Positions 15,842-25,700 of a stretch of DNA of 64,000 nt are shown here, one piece after another. The DNA lies in the NCBI RefSeq assembly GCF_027594545.1, contig NZ_CP115160.1:3047001-3111000 (forward strand). Direction: 5' to 3'. The position numbers and the translations under genes were made by a program. Under the pieces are notes generated by a model. It was not told where the DNA came from and did not search any database. It saw only the letters and a program-made list of their open reading frames with translations. This stretch comes from Algoriphagus sp. TR-M9 (lineage in GTDB: Bacteria; Bacteroidota; Bacteroidia; Cytophagales; Cyclobacteriaceae). Within the stretch, counting starts at the first letter, position 1; each line of letters begins with the position of its first letter.

Positions 15842-17269
15842 TTGGAAAAATTTATTTCATTCGACGAAATCAAAAAATCGCTCGTAAAACAGGAAACTGA
15901 TTGTAGGGCGATAGTGAAATATTACTTACAAAACATTCAGACGAAGGCGCACCTCAACGCCTTCGTCGAAGTTTATGAGCAATCTGCCTTGGAACAGGCC
16001 GAGCTAATCGACCAGAAACTCACCAATGGCAATGCAGGTAAACTAGCAGGTATGGTCATAGGCATCAAAGATGTCTTGTGCTATGCCGGTCACGAAGCCA
16101 ATGCTTCCTCAAAAATCCTAAACGGATTTCAGTCCCAATTCACCACCACAGCGATTCAGCGATTGATCGACGAAGATGCCATCATCATCGGAAGGATCAA
16201 TTGTGATGAATTTGGTATGGGTAGTTCCAACGAAAACTCCGCACATGGCAAAGTGCTAAACGCAGCAGATGAATCCAGGGTCCCTGGCGGCTCATCCGGA
16301 GGATCTGCCGTAGCTGTACAAGCCAATCTCTGTACCGTTTCGCTCGGAACGGACACGGGCGGATCAGTAAGACAACCCGCAGCCTTTACCGGAGTCGTAG
16401 GAATGAAACCTACCTATTCCCGCATTTCCCGCTGGGGATTAATAGCTTACGCATCTTCATTTGACTGCATAGGTGTCTTTTCCAAAACAGTGAAAGACAA
16501 TGCTTTGGTATTGGAAATCATGGCAGGTCATGATGAATTTGACAGCACCTCCTCCAGAAAACCAGTACTCCCCTACAGCGAACTCCTGCATTTTGATAAA
16601 AAGGCTAAAGTAGCCTACCTCAAAGAGACACTGGAATCCCCATCCCTGCAGCCGGAAATCAAAACCAATACCCTTGCCGTATTGGAAAAACTCAAAAACG
16701 AAGGGCATGAAGTAGAAGAAGTGGATTTCCCCCTATTGAAATATATTTTACCTACTTATTACATCTTAACCACGGCAGAAGCCAGTTCTAATCTTTCGAG
16801 GTTTGATGGAGTAAAATACGGCTATAGAACACCCAACGCACATAACCTGGAAAGCATGTATAAGCTTACCCGAAGCGAAGGCTTTGGGGAAGAAGTCAAA
16901 AGAAGGATAATGCTGGGAACCTTTGTCCTGAGTGCGAGTTATTATGATGCATACTTCACCAAAGCGCAGAAAGTCAGAAGACTAATAAAAGACTTCACCG
17001 AAAATCTTTTAAAAGATTTTGATTATATTATAATGCCTACTACGCCATCCACAGCGTTTAAATTTGGAGAGCATAGTGACGATCCTGTAGCCATGTACCT
17101 AGAAGATCTCTATACAGTACAGGCTTCTGTATCCGGAGTTCCGGCGATTTCATTGCCAAACGGCAAGGATGCAGATGGCATGCCTATAGGATTGCAGGTC
17201 ATTTCCAATTCTTTCAAAGAAGCGGAACTGTATGCCTTTAGTAATTACATCGCAGAACTCACTTCCTAA
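15842..17269 (+). CDS. gatA: Glutamyl-tRNA(Gln)/aspartyl-tRNA(Asn) amidotransferase subunit A
   Basis: This is the amidase-signature subunit of GatCAB, which releases ammonia from glutamine to convert Glu-tRNA(Gln) or Asp-tRNA(Asn). The Ser-cisSer-Lys triad is complete: Lys76 (GIKD), Ser151 (GGSSGGS) and Ser175 (DTGGSVRQPA), with spacing as in characterised GatA proteins. Its 475 residues are of normal length. The start is TTG at 15842, the only start before the conserved N-terminal helix. It sits 18 bases after tatA and 13 bases before the transglycosylase gene. GatB and GatC are not in the window, as is common in this phylum. Confidence 0.96.
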   Translation: MEKFISFDEIKKSLVKQETDCRAIVKYYLQNIQTKAHLNAFVEVYEQSALEQAELIDQKLTNGNAGKLAGMVIGIKDVLCYAGHEANASSKILNGFQSQFTTTAIQRLIDEDAIIIGRINCDEFGMGSSNENSAHGKVLNAADESRVPGGSSGGSAVAVQANLCTVSLGTDTGGSVRQPAAFTGVVGMKPTYSRISRWGLIAYASSFDCIGVFSKTVKDNALVLEIMAGHDEFDSTSSRKPVLPYSELLHFDKKAKVAYLKETLESPSLQPEIKTNTLAVLEKLKNEGHEVEEVDFPLLKYILPTYYILTTAEASSNLSRFDGVKYGYRTPNAHNLESMYKLTRSEGFGEEVKRRIMLGTFVLSASYYDAYFTKAQKVRRLIKDFTENLLKDFDYIIMPTTPSTAFKFGEHSDDPVAMYLEDLYTVQASVSGVPAISLPNGKDADGMPIGLQVISNSFKEAELYAFSNYIAELTS

Positions 17270-17282
17270 AAACAACATCCCA

Positions 17283-18668
17283 ATGAAAAGAATATTGAAC
17301 AGCACCTTCATACTTGCGTTTTTCACATGTCTGATACCACTGTCCAATGCCTTTTCTCAGGAAGAAGAATCAGTGGCTGCGGCTGCTGCCCTGGAAGATG
17401 AGGTAGTCCCAAACTATCATTACGAATACATCCCTGATTTCACTTATGATGAAATCGATCAGAGGATCAAAGCCATGGATCATGAAATGGCTTTTGAACT
17501 GAATGATAGAATTTTTTCCTTTATCCAGTATTTCACGGTAAGAAACCGGGATTACACGAAAATGGTACTGGCCAGAAAAGAGCAGTTTTTCCCCATGTTT
17601 GATCAGACCATGGCAAAGCATGAAATGCCACTGGAAATCAAATATCTTTCTATCATAGAATCAGGTCTAGACCCGCAGATTCGCTCCCGGGTAGGAGCTA
17701 TGGGACTCTGGCAGTTTATGCCAGCTACCGGTAGAATGTACGGTATGGAGGTCAGTTCCGATATAGATGATCGTATGGACCCAGAACTATCCACTGAGGC
17801 TGCTGCCAAATACTTAAAATCACTTTATCGCATGTTTGGAGATTGGGAAGTAGCCATGGCTGCTTACAACTGCGGTCCTGGAAATGTGCGTAAAGCTATC
17901 CGTAGGTCTGGCGGTAAGAAAACCTTTTGGGGAATTTACAATTACCTCCCTAGAGAAACTAGAAGCTACGTGCCTCAGGTCCAGGCAATGCTATACATTT
18001 TGAATCATCTGGATGAGCACAATTTCCACCCAGAAGATCCCAGTTATGCTATAGAATATGAAAAGATCAGGTTTGACAGAGCACTGAGCTTGGAGAAACT
18101 GGCTGAGCTGACCAATCTTTGCGTAGCAGATTTGGGCGCCATCAACCCCTCTATCAAAAGAAATAAGGTGCCGGAAAGCCATAGATCTATGGCCCTGAGA
18201 ATCCCTAAATCCAAGGCACAATACGTGAAAACAAATTTGGCATGGATCAGCGATTCCCTGAACAATGCACCTACTAAATTATTGGCCGCCAATCTGGAAT
18301 TACAATCGGCAGAAGAGCTAGCTAATGAAATAAAAGAAAACGCTGTGACCTACAGGGTACGATCCGGTGATGTCTTAGGGTCTATTGCCAGAAGATACGG
18401 AGTGAGAGTCAGTGATTTGAAATACTGGAACAATCTCTCTTCAAATCTAATCCGAGTAGGCCAAACCTTACGAATAAACTCAGGCAATGCCTCACTAGCC
18501 AGTACGCAGACAAATTCATCAGGGCAGACTACCTATACTGTTCAGCCGGGAGATTCCCTTTGGATCATTTCCAAAAGACATGCCGGCCTTTCTGTAGAAC
18601 AAATCAAGCGTTTGAATAACCTCAATTCGAACAACATCAAGCCCGGCCAGAAACTCATCATTGGCTAA
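17283..18668 (+). CDS. MltD-like membrane-bound lytic murein transglycosylase with two LysM domains
   Basis: A 461-residue secreted enzyme that cleaves the glycan strand of peptidoglycan with 1,6-anhydro ring formation. A signal peptide (residues 1-25) is followed by the SLT domain with catalytic Glu126 in SIIESGLD, the GLWQFMPATG motif (141-150) and AAYNCGPGNV. Two LysM modules (YRVRSGDVLGSIA and YTVQPGDSLWIIS) bind peptidoglycan at the C-terminus. I chose ATG 17283 rather than an upstream in-frame start because it begins the signal peptide directly. The gene follows gatA closely, with the DUF4837 gene 124 bases downstream. Confidence 0.95.
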   Translation: MKRILNSTFILAFFTCLIPLSNAFSQEEESVAAAAALEDEVVPNYHYEYIPDFTYDEIDQRIKAMDHEMAFELNDRIFSFIQYFTVRNRDYTKMVLARKEQFFPMFDQTMAKHEMPLEIKYLSIIESGLDPQIRSRVGAMGLWQFMPATGRMYGMEVSSDIDDRMDPELSTEAAAKYLKSLYRMFGDWEVAMAAYNCGPGNVRKAIRRSGGKKTFWGIYNYLPRETRSYVPQVQAMLYILNHLDEHNFHPEDPSYAIEYEKIRFDRALSLEKLAELTNLCVADLGAINPSIKRNKVPESHRSMALRIPKSKAQYVKTNLAWISDSLNNAPTKLLAANLELQSAEELANEIKENAVTYRVRSGDVLGSIARRYGVRVSDLKYWNNLSSNLIRVGQTLRINSGNASLASTQTNSSGQTTYTVQPGDSLWIISKRHAGLSVEQIKRLNNLNSNNIKPGQKLIIG

Positions 18669-18792
18669 AATATTGCCCCGCACACCCGCTAATTGTTAAT
18701 TTTTTTTAAGTATTGGCAATATTCAATCTTAAATAGGGATAACTCTGTTTATGTAATTAATTTGAAGGACTTATAGAACCAAACATCCAGAA

Positions 18793-19887
18793 ATGAAGAC
18801 TTTCCTTTCCATAATTGCGGGATTTGCTATAGCGTTGAGCTTTTACTCTTGCGCTCCTAACTCCGAATCTGCCAATAGTAGCAAACCAAAAGCTAGAGGA
18901 TCAATAGGTGAAATAATCATAGTGATCGACTCAGTAAAATGGAATGGCCCGGTAGGCGATGAACTGAAAGACATCTTTCAGTCCGATATCCCGGGGATGA
19001 TTCGCTCCGAAGCAAAATTCAACGTGCTGACCGTAGACCCGAGAGCAATGACCCGCATGCTCAAAATGTCCAACAACTTGATTTACGTAACTACTTTTGA
19101 TGATAAGGGTTCAGCCAGCCAAGCCATTAATTCCCAATTTTCTAAGGAGTCCAAAGAAAAAGCGATGAATGACCCGAGCATGTATTCGCTTCGTATTGAA
19201 GACGAGTATGCTGTAGGTCAGGAAGTCCTTTACCTATTTGGAAATACAGAAGAGGAATTGATTAAAAACCTTAGGAAAAACGGTGATAGATTAGCAAATC
19301 TCTTTGAGGTAAGAGAAAGAGGAAGATTAGAAAAAATAATTTTAGCTCGGAAAAATACAGCTGCCGCATCTGAAGCCAAGAAAAACCTGGGGATTCAGAT
19401 CAATGTACCCGCATCGTACCAGGTAGCAAAATCAGAAAATGACTTTCTGTGGGTACGTCAACCTACCCCTACAGCCAATAGAGCCGACATAAGCCTGTTT
19501 TTCTACGAAACAGACTATACCGCAGAGGAGCAGACTTTCCCTGCAAATATACTGGCGCTGAGAGACTCCGTGGCCGGAAAACACATTTTTGGAGATCCCG
19601 AAGACCCTACTTCTTTTATGATTTCTGAAAAACAAATCCCTCCAGCCTTCAGGAACATGCAGATTAATGATAATTTTACGACCGAAATCAGAGGCTCGTG
19701 GAAGACTAACAACATCAGTATGGGTGGAAGCTACCTAGGCTACCTAATGGTAGATGAAGAAAAAGGGAAGCTTTACTACATGGAAGGGTTTGTGTTTTAT
19801 CCCAATGAAGTACACAGAGATGCACTTCGGGAAATAGAAACTATTCTTCTCAATACAGACGTAAGTTGGACTGACGAGGGCTCCTAA
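18793..19887 (+). CDS. DUF4837 family lipoprotein
   Basis: A 364-residue lipoprotein with lipobox Phe-Tyr-Ser-Cys20 and a body matching DUF4837, a Bacteroidota family of unknown function. The domain starts with SIGEIIIVIDSVKWNGPVGDEL and shows an alternating alpha/beta pattern with two similar halves. It is followed 23 bases later by maeB and preceded by the MltD-like gene. No catalytic motif is seen. Its location in the envelope is reliable from the signal; its job is unknown. Confidence 0.85.
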   Translation: MKTFLSIIAGFAIALSFYSCAPNSESANSSKPKARGSIGEIIIVIDSVKWNGPVGDELKDIFQSDIPGMIRSEAKFNVLTVDPRAMTRMLKMSNNLIYVTTFDDKGSASQAINSQFSKESKEKAMNDPSMYSLRIEDEYAVGQEVLYLFGNTEEELIKNLRKNGDRLANLFEVRERGRLEKIILARKNTAAASEAKKNLGIQINVPASYQVAKSENDFLWVRQPTPTANRADISLFFYETDYTAEEQTFPANILALRDSVAGKHIFGDPEDPTSFMISEKQIPPAFRNMQINDNFTTEIRGSWKTNNISMGGSYLGYLMVDEEKGKLYYMEGFVFYPNEVHRDALREIETILLNTDVSWTDEGS

Positions 19888-19910
19888 AACCCAAATTAGA
19901 CTAGCTTTTT

Positions 19911-22181
19911 ATGGCAATCAAAATCCGAAAGGAAGACGCACTCACCTATCATTCTCAGGGTGCGCCAGGCAAAATTGAAGTAAAGCCTACCAAACCCCTG
20001 TCCAGTCAAATGGATCTGGCCCTGGCCTACTCCCCAGGGGTAGCCGAACCTTGTAAGGAAATAGCTGCTGATGTAGAAAACTCTTACAAATACACTGCTA
20101 AAGGCAACTTAGTAGGTGTGGTTTCCAACGGTACGGCAGTTTTAGGACTTGGCGATATAGGGCCAGACGCATCCAAACCAGTAATGGAAGGAAAAGGCGT
20201 GCTGTTCAAGAAATTTGCCGGGATAGATGTTTTTGACATCGAAATAAACGAGAAGGATCCCAAAAAACTCATACAGACGATAAAATCTCTAGAGCCAACC
20301 TTCGGTGGGATTAACCTAGAGGACATCAAAGCACCAGAATGCTTTGAAATAGAAGAGACCCTCAAAAAAGAGATGAACATCCCTGTCATGCATGATGATC
20401 AGCATGGCACTGCGATTATTTCCGGGGCAGCATTGCTTAATGCGCTGGAACTCGTAGAGAAAGATATCTCTAAAATAAAACTGGTGGTGAATGGTGCCGG
20501 TGCAGCAGCCATTTCCTGTACCCGGTTTTATATTTCTCTGGGCATTCAGCGAGAAAACATTGTGCTATGTGATATAGATGGCATTCTGCGTACCGACCGT
20601 GCAGATCTTGATAGCATTCGCAGGGAGTTTGCTACAGCTAGAGATCTGAACACCCTCAATGATGCACTGGTAGATGCAGACGTTTTCCTGGGGCTTTCGG
20701 CAGGAAATATCGTATCTCAGGATCAACTGAGACTAATGGCACCCAACCCTATAGTTTTTGCTTTAGCAAATCCCGATCCTGAAATCTCCTATGATCTGGC
20801 GATAGCAGCTCGAAAGGATCTGATCATGGCTACCGGACGATCCGATCATCCTAACCAGGTGAATAATGTCCTGGGCTTCCCTTACATTTTCAGAGGAGCA
20901 CTGGACGTAAGGGCCACTGCCATCAATGAAGAAATGAAACTGGCGGCTGCATATGCCATCGCCAAGCTAGCCAAAGAACCCGTTCCTGATATAGTCAACA
21001 AAGCTTACGGAGAAGACAAACTTGGATTCGGCCGCTTATACCTCATTCCAAAGCCGCTAGACCCGAGATTAATCACCACCATTGCTCCAGCTGTGGCCAA
21101 AGCTGCCATGGACTCCGGCGTAGCCAAACATCCAATTACTGACTGGGAATCTTATGAGCTTGAGCTACAAGAGCGAATCGGCATAGACCAAAGACTCATG
21201 TCTGTAGTGATCGCCCGTGCCAAAAAGAACCCGAAAAGGGTGGTATTTGCAGAAGCTGATAATAGAAAAATCCTCAAAGCTGCCCAGATCATCCGTGATG
21301 AGAAGATCGGCGAACCTATCCTTTTGGGTAACAAGGAAAAAATCCTGGCACTAATAGAAGACAACTCCCTGGATCTCAACAATGTGACTATTATAGATCC
21401 TATGGAGGAAAAAGTAATGCTCCGCAAATTCGGGAATATGCTTTTTCAAAAACGCCAGCGTAAAGGCATGACTGCTGGTGACGCAGATAGATTGGTGACA
21501 CAGCGAAACTACTTCGGAGCTATGATGGTAGAGTCCGGAGATGCAGATGCATTCATCTCAGGACTTACCCGAGATTATCCTAAAACCATCCTCCCATCCT
21601 TGCAGACCATAGGTGTGAAGCCCGGTGTCAACCGAGTAGCGGGGATGTACATTATGAATACGCCAAAAGGCCCTTATTTCTTCGCCGACACCACGGTAAA
21701 CCTGAACCCTACAGCGGAGGAATTGGTAGAGATCATCAGCCTCACCGCAGATGCAGTGAAGTTCTTCAATATGGAACCTAGAATAGCTCTACTTTCTTAT
21801 TCAAACTTCGGTTCGGCACAAGGAGAAATCTCAAGTAAAATGGCCAAAGCCACTGCGATTGCGCAGCAGAAATATCCGGATTTAGTCATCGAAGGGGAAA
21901 TGCAGGCGAATGTCGCCATCAACGAAGACATTCAGCGGGAAATGTATCCTTTTTCCAAACTGATCAATAAGAAGGTCAACACCTTGATATTCCCTGACCT
22001 GAGTTCCGGAAATATCGCCTACAAACTATTGGCAGAACTTGGAAACTCAGAAGCCATTGGTCCGGTACTCCTAGGTATGAATAAACCAGTCCACATTCTC
22101 CAGCTGGGAAGCTCCATTCGTGAAATTGTAAATATGGTAGCCATTGCCGTGGTGGATGCCCAATCAAATGGAACCCCATGA
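19911..22181 (+). CDS. maeB: NADP-dependent malic enzyme fused to a phosphotransacetylase-like domain
   Basis: MaeB decarboxylates malate to pyruvate, giving NADPH. The malic-enzyme part (about residues 1-430) carries AYSPGVAEPCKEI, the catalytic/metal motifs GINLEDIKAPECF and HDDQHGTAI, and the dinucleotide fold VVNGAGAAAISC. The C-terminal part (about 435-756) resembles phosphate acetyltransferase (VVFAEADNRKILKAAQI, RDYPKTILPSLQTIG) and is thought to sense acetyl-CoA allosterically rather than to catalyse. Its 756 residues fit this fusion class. Its TGA overlaps the ruvA start (ATGA). Confidence 0.96.
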   Translation: MAIKIRKEDALTYHSQGAPGKIEVKPTKPLSSQMDLALAYSPGVAEPCKEIAADVENSYKYTAKGNLVGVVSNGTAVLGLGDIGPDASKPVMEGKGVLFKKFAGIDVFDIEINEKDPKKLIQTIKSLEPTFGGINLEDIKAPECFEIEETLKKEMNIPVMHDDQHGTAIISGAALLNALELVEKDISKIKLVVNGAGAAAISCTRFYISLGIQRENIVLCDIDGILRTDRADLDSIRREFATARDLNTLNDALVDADVFLGLSAGNIVSQDQLRLMAPNPIVFALANPDPEISYDLAIAARKDLIMATGRSDHPNQVNNVLGFPYIFRGALDVRATAINEEMKLAAAYAIAKLAKEPVPDIVNKAYGEDKLGFGRLYLIPKPLDPRLITTIAPAVAKAAMDSGVAKHPITDWESYELELQERIGIDQRLMSVVIARAKKNPKRVVFAEADNRKILKAAQIIRDEKIGEPILLGNKEKILALIEDNSLDLNNVTIIDPMEEKVMLRKFGNMLFQKRQRKGMTAGDADRLVTQRNYFGAMMVESGDADAFISGLTRDYPKTILPSLQTIGVKPGVNRVAGMYIMNTPKGPYFFADTTVNLNPTAEELVEIISLTADAVKFFNMEPRIALLSYSNFGSAQGEISSKMAKATAIAQQKYPDLVIEGEMQANVAINEDIQREMYPFSKLINKKVNTLIFPDLSSGNIAYKLLAELGNSEAIGPVLLGMNKPVHILQLGSSIREIVNMVAIAVVDAQSNGTP

Positions 22182-22774
22182 TTGCATATCTCAGTGGAAA
22201 ACTAGTATTCAAAGACCCCACTTATGTCATCATCGATGTAGCAGGAGTAGGCTATGAAGTAAAAATATCACTTCAGACCTATACAGAAATCAAAGATGAG
22301 GAGCAGATCAAGCTCCTCACCTTTCTGCATATCAAAGAGGATGCACATACCCTTTATGGCTTTAAAAAAGAAGATGAAAAGCGGCTTTTTTTATTGTTAA
22401 TATCAATCAACGGAGTCGGCCCAAATACCGGCTTGATGATACTTTCCTCCTTGGCCTCTGCAGAAATAGAACAGGCCATTTTATCCGGTGATGTACCTAC
22501 CATTCAGGGGGTAAAAGGCATAGGAGCAAAAACCGCCCAACGCATCATTCTGGAGCTGAAAGATAAAGTTGGAAAAAGCAGTTCAGATTCAGGTTCTGCA
22601 CCCCTGGGATTTTTGAAATCAAGCAATAAATTACGCGAAGAAGCGTTACAAGCACTCCTAACCCTTGGTTTTACCAAAGCAGCTGCTGAAAAAAATATCT
22701 CAGCAGTTCTCAAAAAAACCACGGGAGAAATTTCATTAGAAGATTTAATTAAAGCATCTTTAAAGACACCATAA
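22178..22774 (+). CDS. ruvA: Holliday junction branch migration protein RuvA
   Basis: RuvA binds four-way DNA junctions and loads RuvB. The 198-residue protein shows the OB-fold N-terminus (MIAYLSGKLVFK...YVIIDVAGVGYEV), two helix-hairpin-helix motifs (LISINGVGPNTGL near 75 and IQGVKGIGAKTAQRI near 110) and the small C-terminal domain that contacts RuvB. It overlaps maeB by four bases. ruvB is not adjacent. Its stop TAA is in the same frame as sprA, only four sense codons before the sprA start. Confidence 0.97.
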   Translation: MIAYLSGKLVFKDPTYVIIDVAGVGYEVKISLQTYTEIKDEEQIKLLTFLHIKEDAHTLYGFKKEDEKRLFLLLISINGVGPNTGLMILSSLASAEIEQAILSGDVPTIQGVKGIGAKTAQRIILELKDKVGKSSSDSGSAPLGFLKSSNKLREEALQALLTLGFTKAAAEKNISAVLKKTTGEISLEDLIKASLKTP

Positions 22775-22786
22775 TTTGAAGCTGTA

Positions 22787-25700
22787 TTGAACTTTCGGAG
22801 TGTTCTGACTTTTTGCAGGAGGAGGTTTCTCGGTAGTTGGCCTAATTGCTTCATAATCATTGGGCTTCTACTTGCCTATTCCACTTCTTATGCTCAACAA
22901 ACTGAGTCTGATAGTGTTCAGACTAGGATAGATTCGTTGAACCAAAGAAGGATGACCCCCTCGTATTTGCTTTGGCAAAATCTGAGGACCAATCCCCTAT
23001 TCCCGCAACGGAACCCTTTTCTTCAGTCCCAGACCCCTTTTTTTCAACCTCCACCGATCACCCAAAATGTAGAAGTACGTGTAGATTCCACATTGAGATA
23101 CAACATCGTAGATCAAATGGATACTGTGCGTGTCGGGAATGAACAGGAATACGATTTCGAGGAGTTTTCGAAAATTCAGGAATACAAAGTAAGACAAGAC
23201 TACTGGCGAAGTAGAGCCAGAAGCGGTGACGGTGAAAGTGCCGTGGAAGGCCGCGGGCTCATCCCCCCACTTACTGTAAGCCCTTCTTTTGATAGACTTT
23301 TTGGCGGCAACGAAATCAACATCACCCCTTCCGGCTACGTCAACCTGGATTTCGGCGCGATTTTCAGAAGAGTGGACAATCCCACCCTACCTATCCGACA
23401 GCAGCAAAACGGAGGCTTTAATTTTGACCAGCAAATCCAAATGGCTGTCAATGGATCTTTAGGTGAAAAAGTAAAAATCGGCGCCAACTTTGACTCAAAC
23501 AACTCCTTTGACTTCCAAAACCAACTGAAGCTGGAGTTTGACGGATTTGAAGAAGATATCATCCAATCTATAGAGATAGGAAATGTGAGTATGCCCGTTC
23601 AAAACCGGCTGATCCAAGGAGCTCAAAATCTCTTTGGGGTAAAAACCCAACTTCAATTTGGTAAACTGAACGTAACTGCCGTTGCCTCCACTCAGCGAGG
23701 TCGCCGGGACAATCTGGTCATAGATGCAAATGGACAGGGAAGGTCTTTTGACATTCAAGCTTCGAAATATGATGAAAACAGGCACTTTTTCCTGGGGCAT
23801 TTCTTTCGGGACAATTATGAAAAATGGCTCAGAGGCCTCCCTCAGGTCCTGTCCGGCGTCAATGTCACCCGTATAGAAGTGTACATCATGAACCGAGCGG
23901 TCAACACGGAAACGCTACGTAATTTTTCGGCATTTATCGACATGGGTGAAGGCAGGGTTCTCTACAATCCCAGTAACCCCAATGTAGGACCGGGTACCCC
24001 CGGCTCTCCGGCAAGCAATGAAGCAAATCAACTATTTAGTAACATCACGGGCAATCCCTCTTTCCGCCCTTTTGATACCGGAGCCAGAGCCATAGAATCA
24101 AGTTTAGGTCTGAAAAAAGGTGTGGACTTTGTGCAGATCAATGGTGCCCGAAAACTCGAAGAGACGGAGTATTTTTTCAATCCCCAACTGGGATATCTTT
24201 CTCTATTCAGAAAACTGCAAAACGATGAAGTCCTAGCCGTATCCTACGAATACACCTACAACGGACAAGTGTACAAAGTCGGTGAATTGACTGAAGATTA
24301 CCAAAACAGGCAGGAAGATGAAATGATTTTCCTGAAAATGCTACGTCCGGCAGGCATCAACCCCCGGCTACCAACCTGGGATTTGATGATGAAAAACATC
24401 TACAGTCTCAATGCCAATCAGATTCTAAGAGACGGTTTTCAGCTTCAGGTGATCTACCGGGATGACAGAACAGGGCTAGACAACCCCTCCCTACTTGAAG
24501 GCACGAATGTAAAAGACAAGCCGCTCATTAGACTTACAGGATTGGACAACCTCAACCCGCAAAACGACCCGGCGCCGGACGGTAACTTTGACTTTGTAGA
24601 AGGACTCACCATACTCTCCAATCGGGGGCTTTTGGTGTTTCCCGTGCTAGAACCTTTCGGCTCTAACTTGGCTCAATACTTCACCCCAGGGGAAGCGGTA
24701 TTGAAGGAAAAGTATGTCTATGACACCTTGTACAACACTACCCAGGCCGATGCTGAACTGGTCAGTCAATTAAATAAGTATTTCATCAAGGGACGATTGA
24801 CCGCAGGGTCTGCCAGTGAGATCCAACTACCTGGATTGAATATATCACCAGGATCGGTGATCGTTTCAGCCGGCAACATTCCTTTGACCGAGGGAGTGGA
24901 CTTTACAGTAGATTATAATGTAGGCCGATTGGTCATCATCAATGACGCTATTCTACAATCCGGCAAGCAAATCAATGTAAGTTTCGAAAAAGCAGACCTG
25001 GTTTCATTCCAAACCAGGAGTTTACTGGGAACCCGCTTGGATTACCTGTTCAGTGACAAGTTCAATCTGGGCGGCACCTTCCTATACCTCAATGAGCGTC
25101 CCAATGTGACCAGAATTGCCACCGGAAACGAGACCCTGAGAAATAGCCTCTGGGGAATAGATGGCAACTACAGTGATGAATCCAGATGGCTGACCAAGCT
25201 AGCTGATGCACTGCCATTTACAGACACCAAAGAACAATCACTGGTTCAGTTTAGTGGAGAGTTTGCCCACCTGATCCCAGGCACCTCAAATGTAGTGGAT
25301 GGAGAACAGGCCTCTTACATAGATGATTTCGAGGCAGCCATAACCCCATACAATCTGGGAGGAGCGGCCAATCAAAACTGGAAACTTTCATCGACCCCAG
25401 AGACCGTCGACAACCGATTTGACCTCAGCAATATGACTGAGGATAATTTGGGAGCTGCGTACCGAAGAGCCAGAGTAGCCTGGTACAATATTGATAATAT
25501 TTTTTACCGCGAAAACGGGCTTGGTGTACCTACCAATATTACCCGTGAGGATAGAGAAAATCACTACGTGAGAAGAGTTTTGCCGCAGGAAATATTCCCT
25601 CAGCAAGATCGGGATGTAATCGTAACTCCGGAGCCTTTGTTTGAAATGGCATATTTCCCCAGTGAACGGGGCATGTATAATTACAATCCCAATCTGACTC

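Noticed and set aside
18669..18792. Possible terminator or small RNA after the transglycosylase gene
   Set aside because: There is a T8 run but no convincing stem before it, and no promoter-terminator pair that would support an RNA gene.
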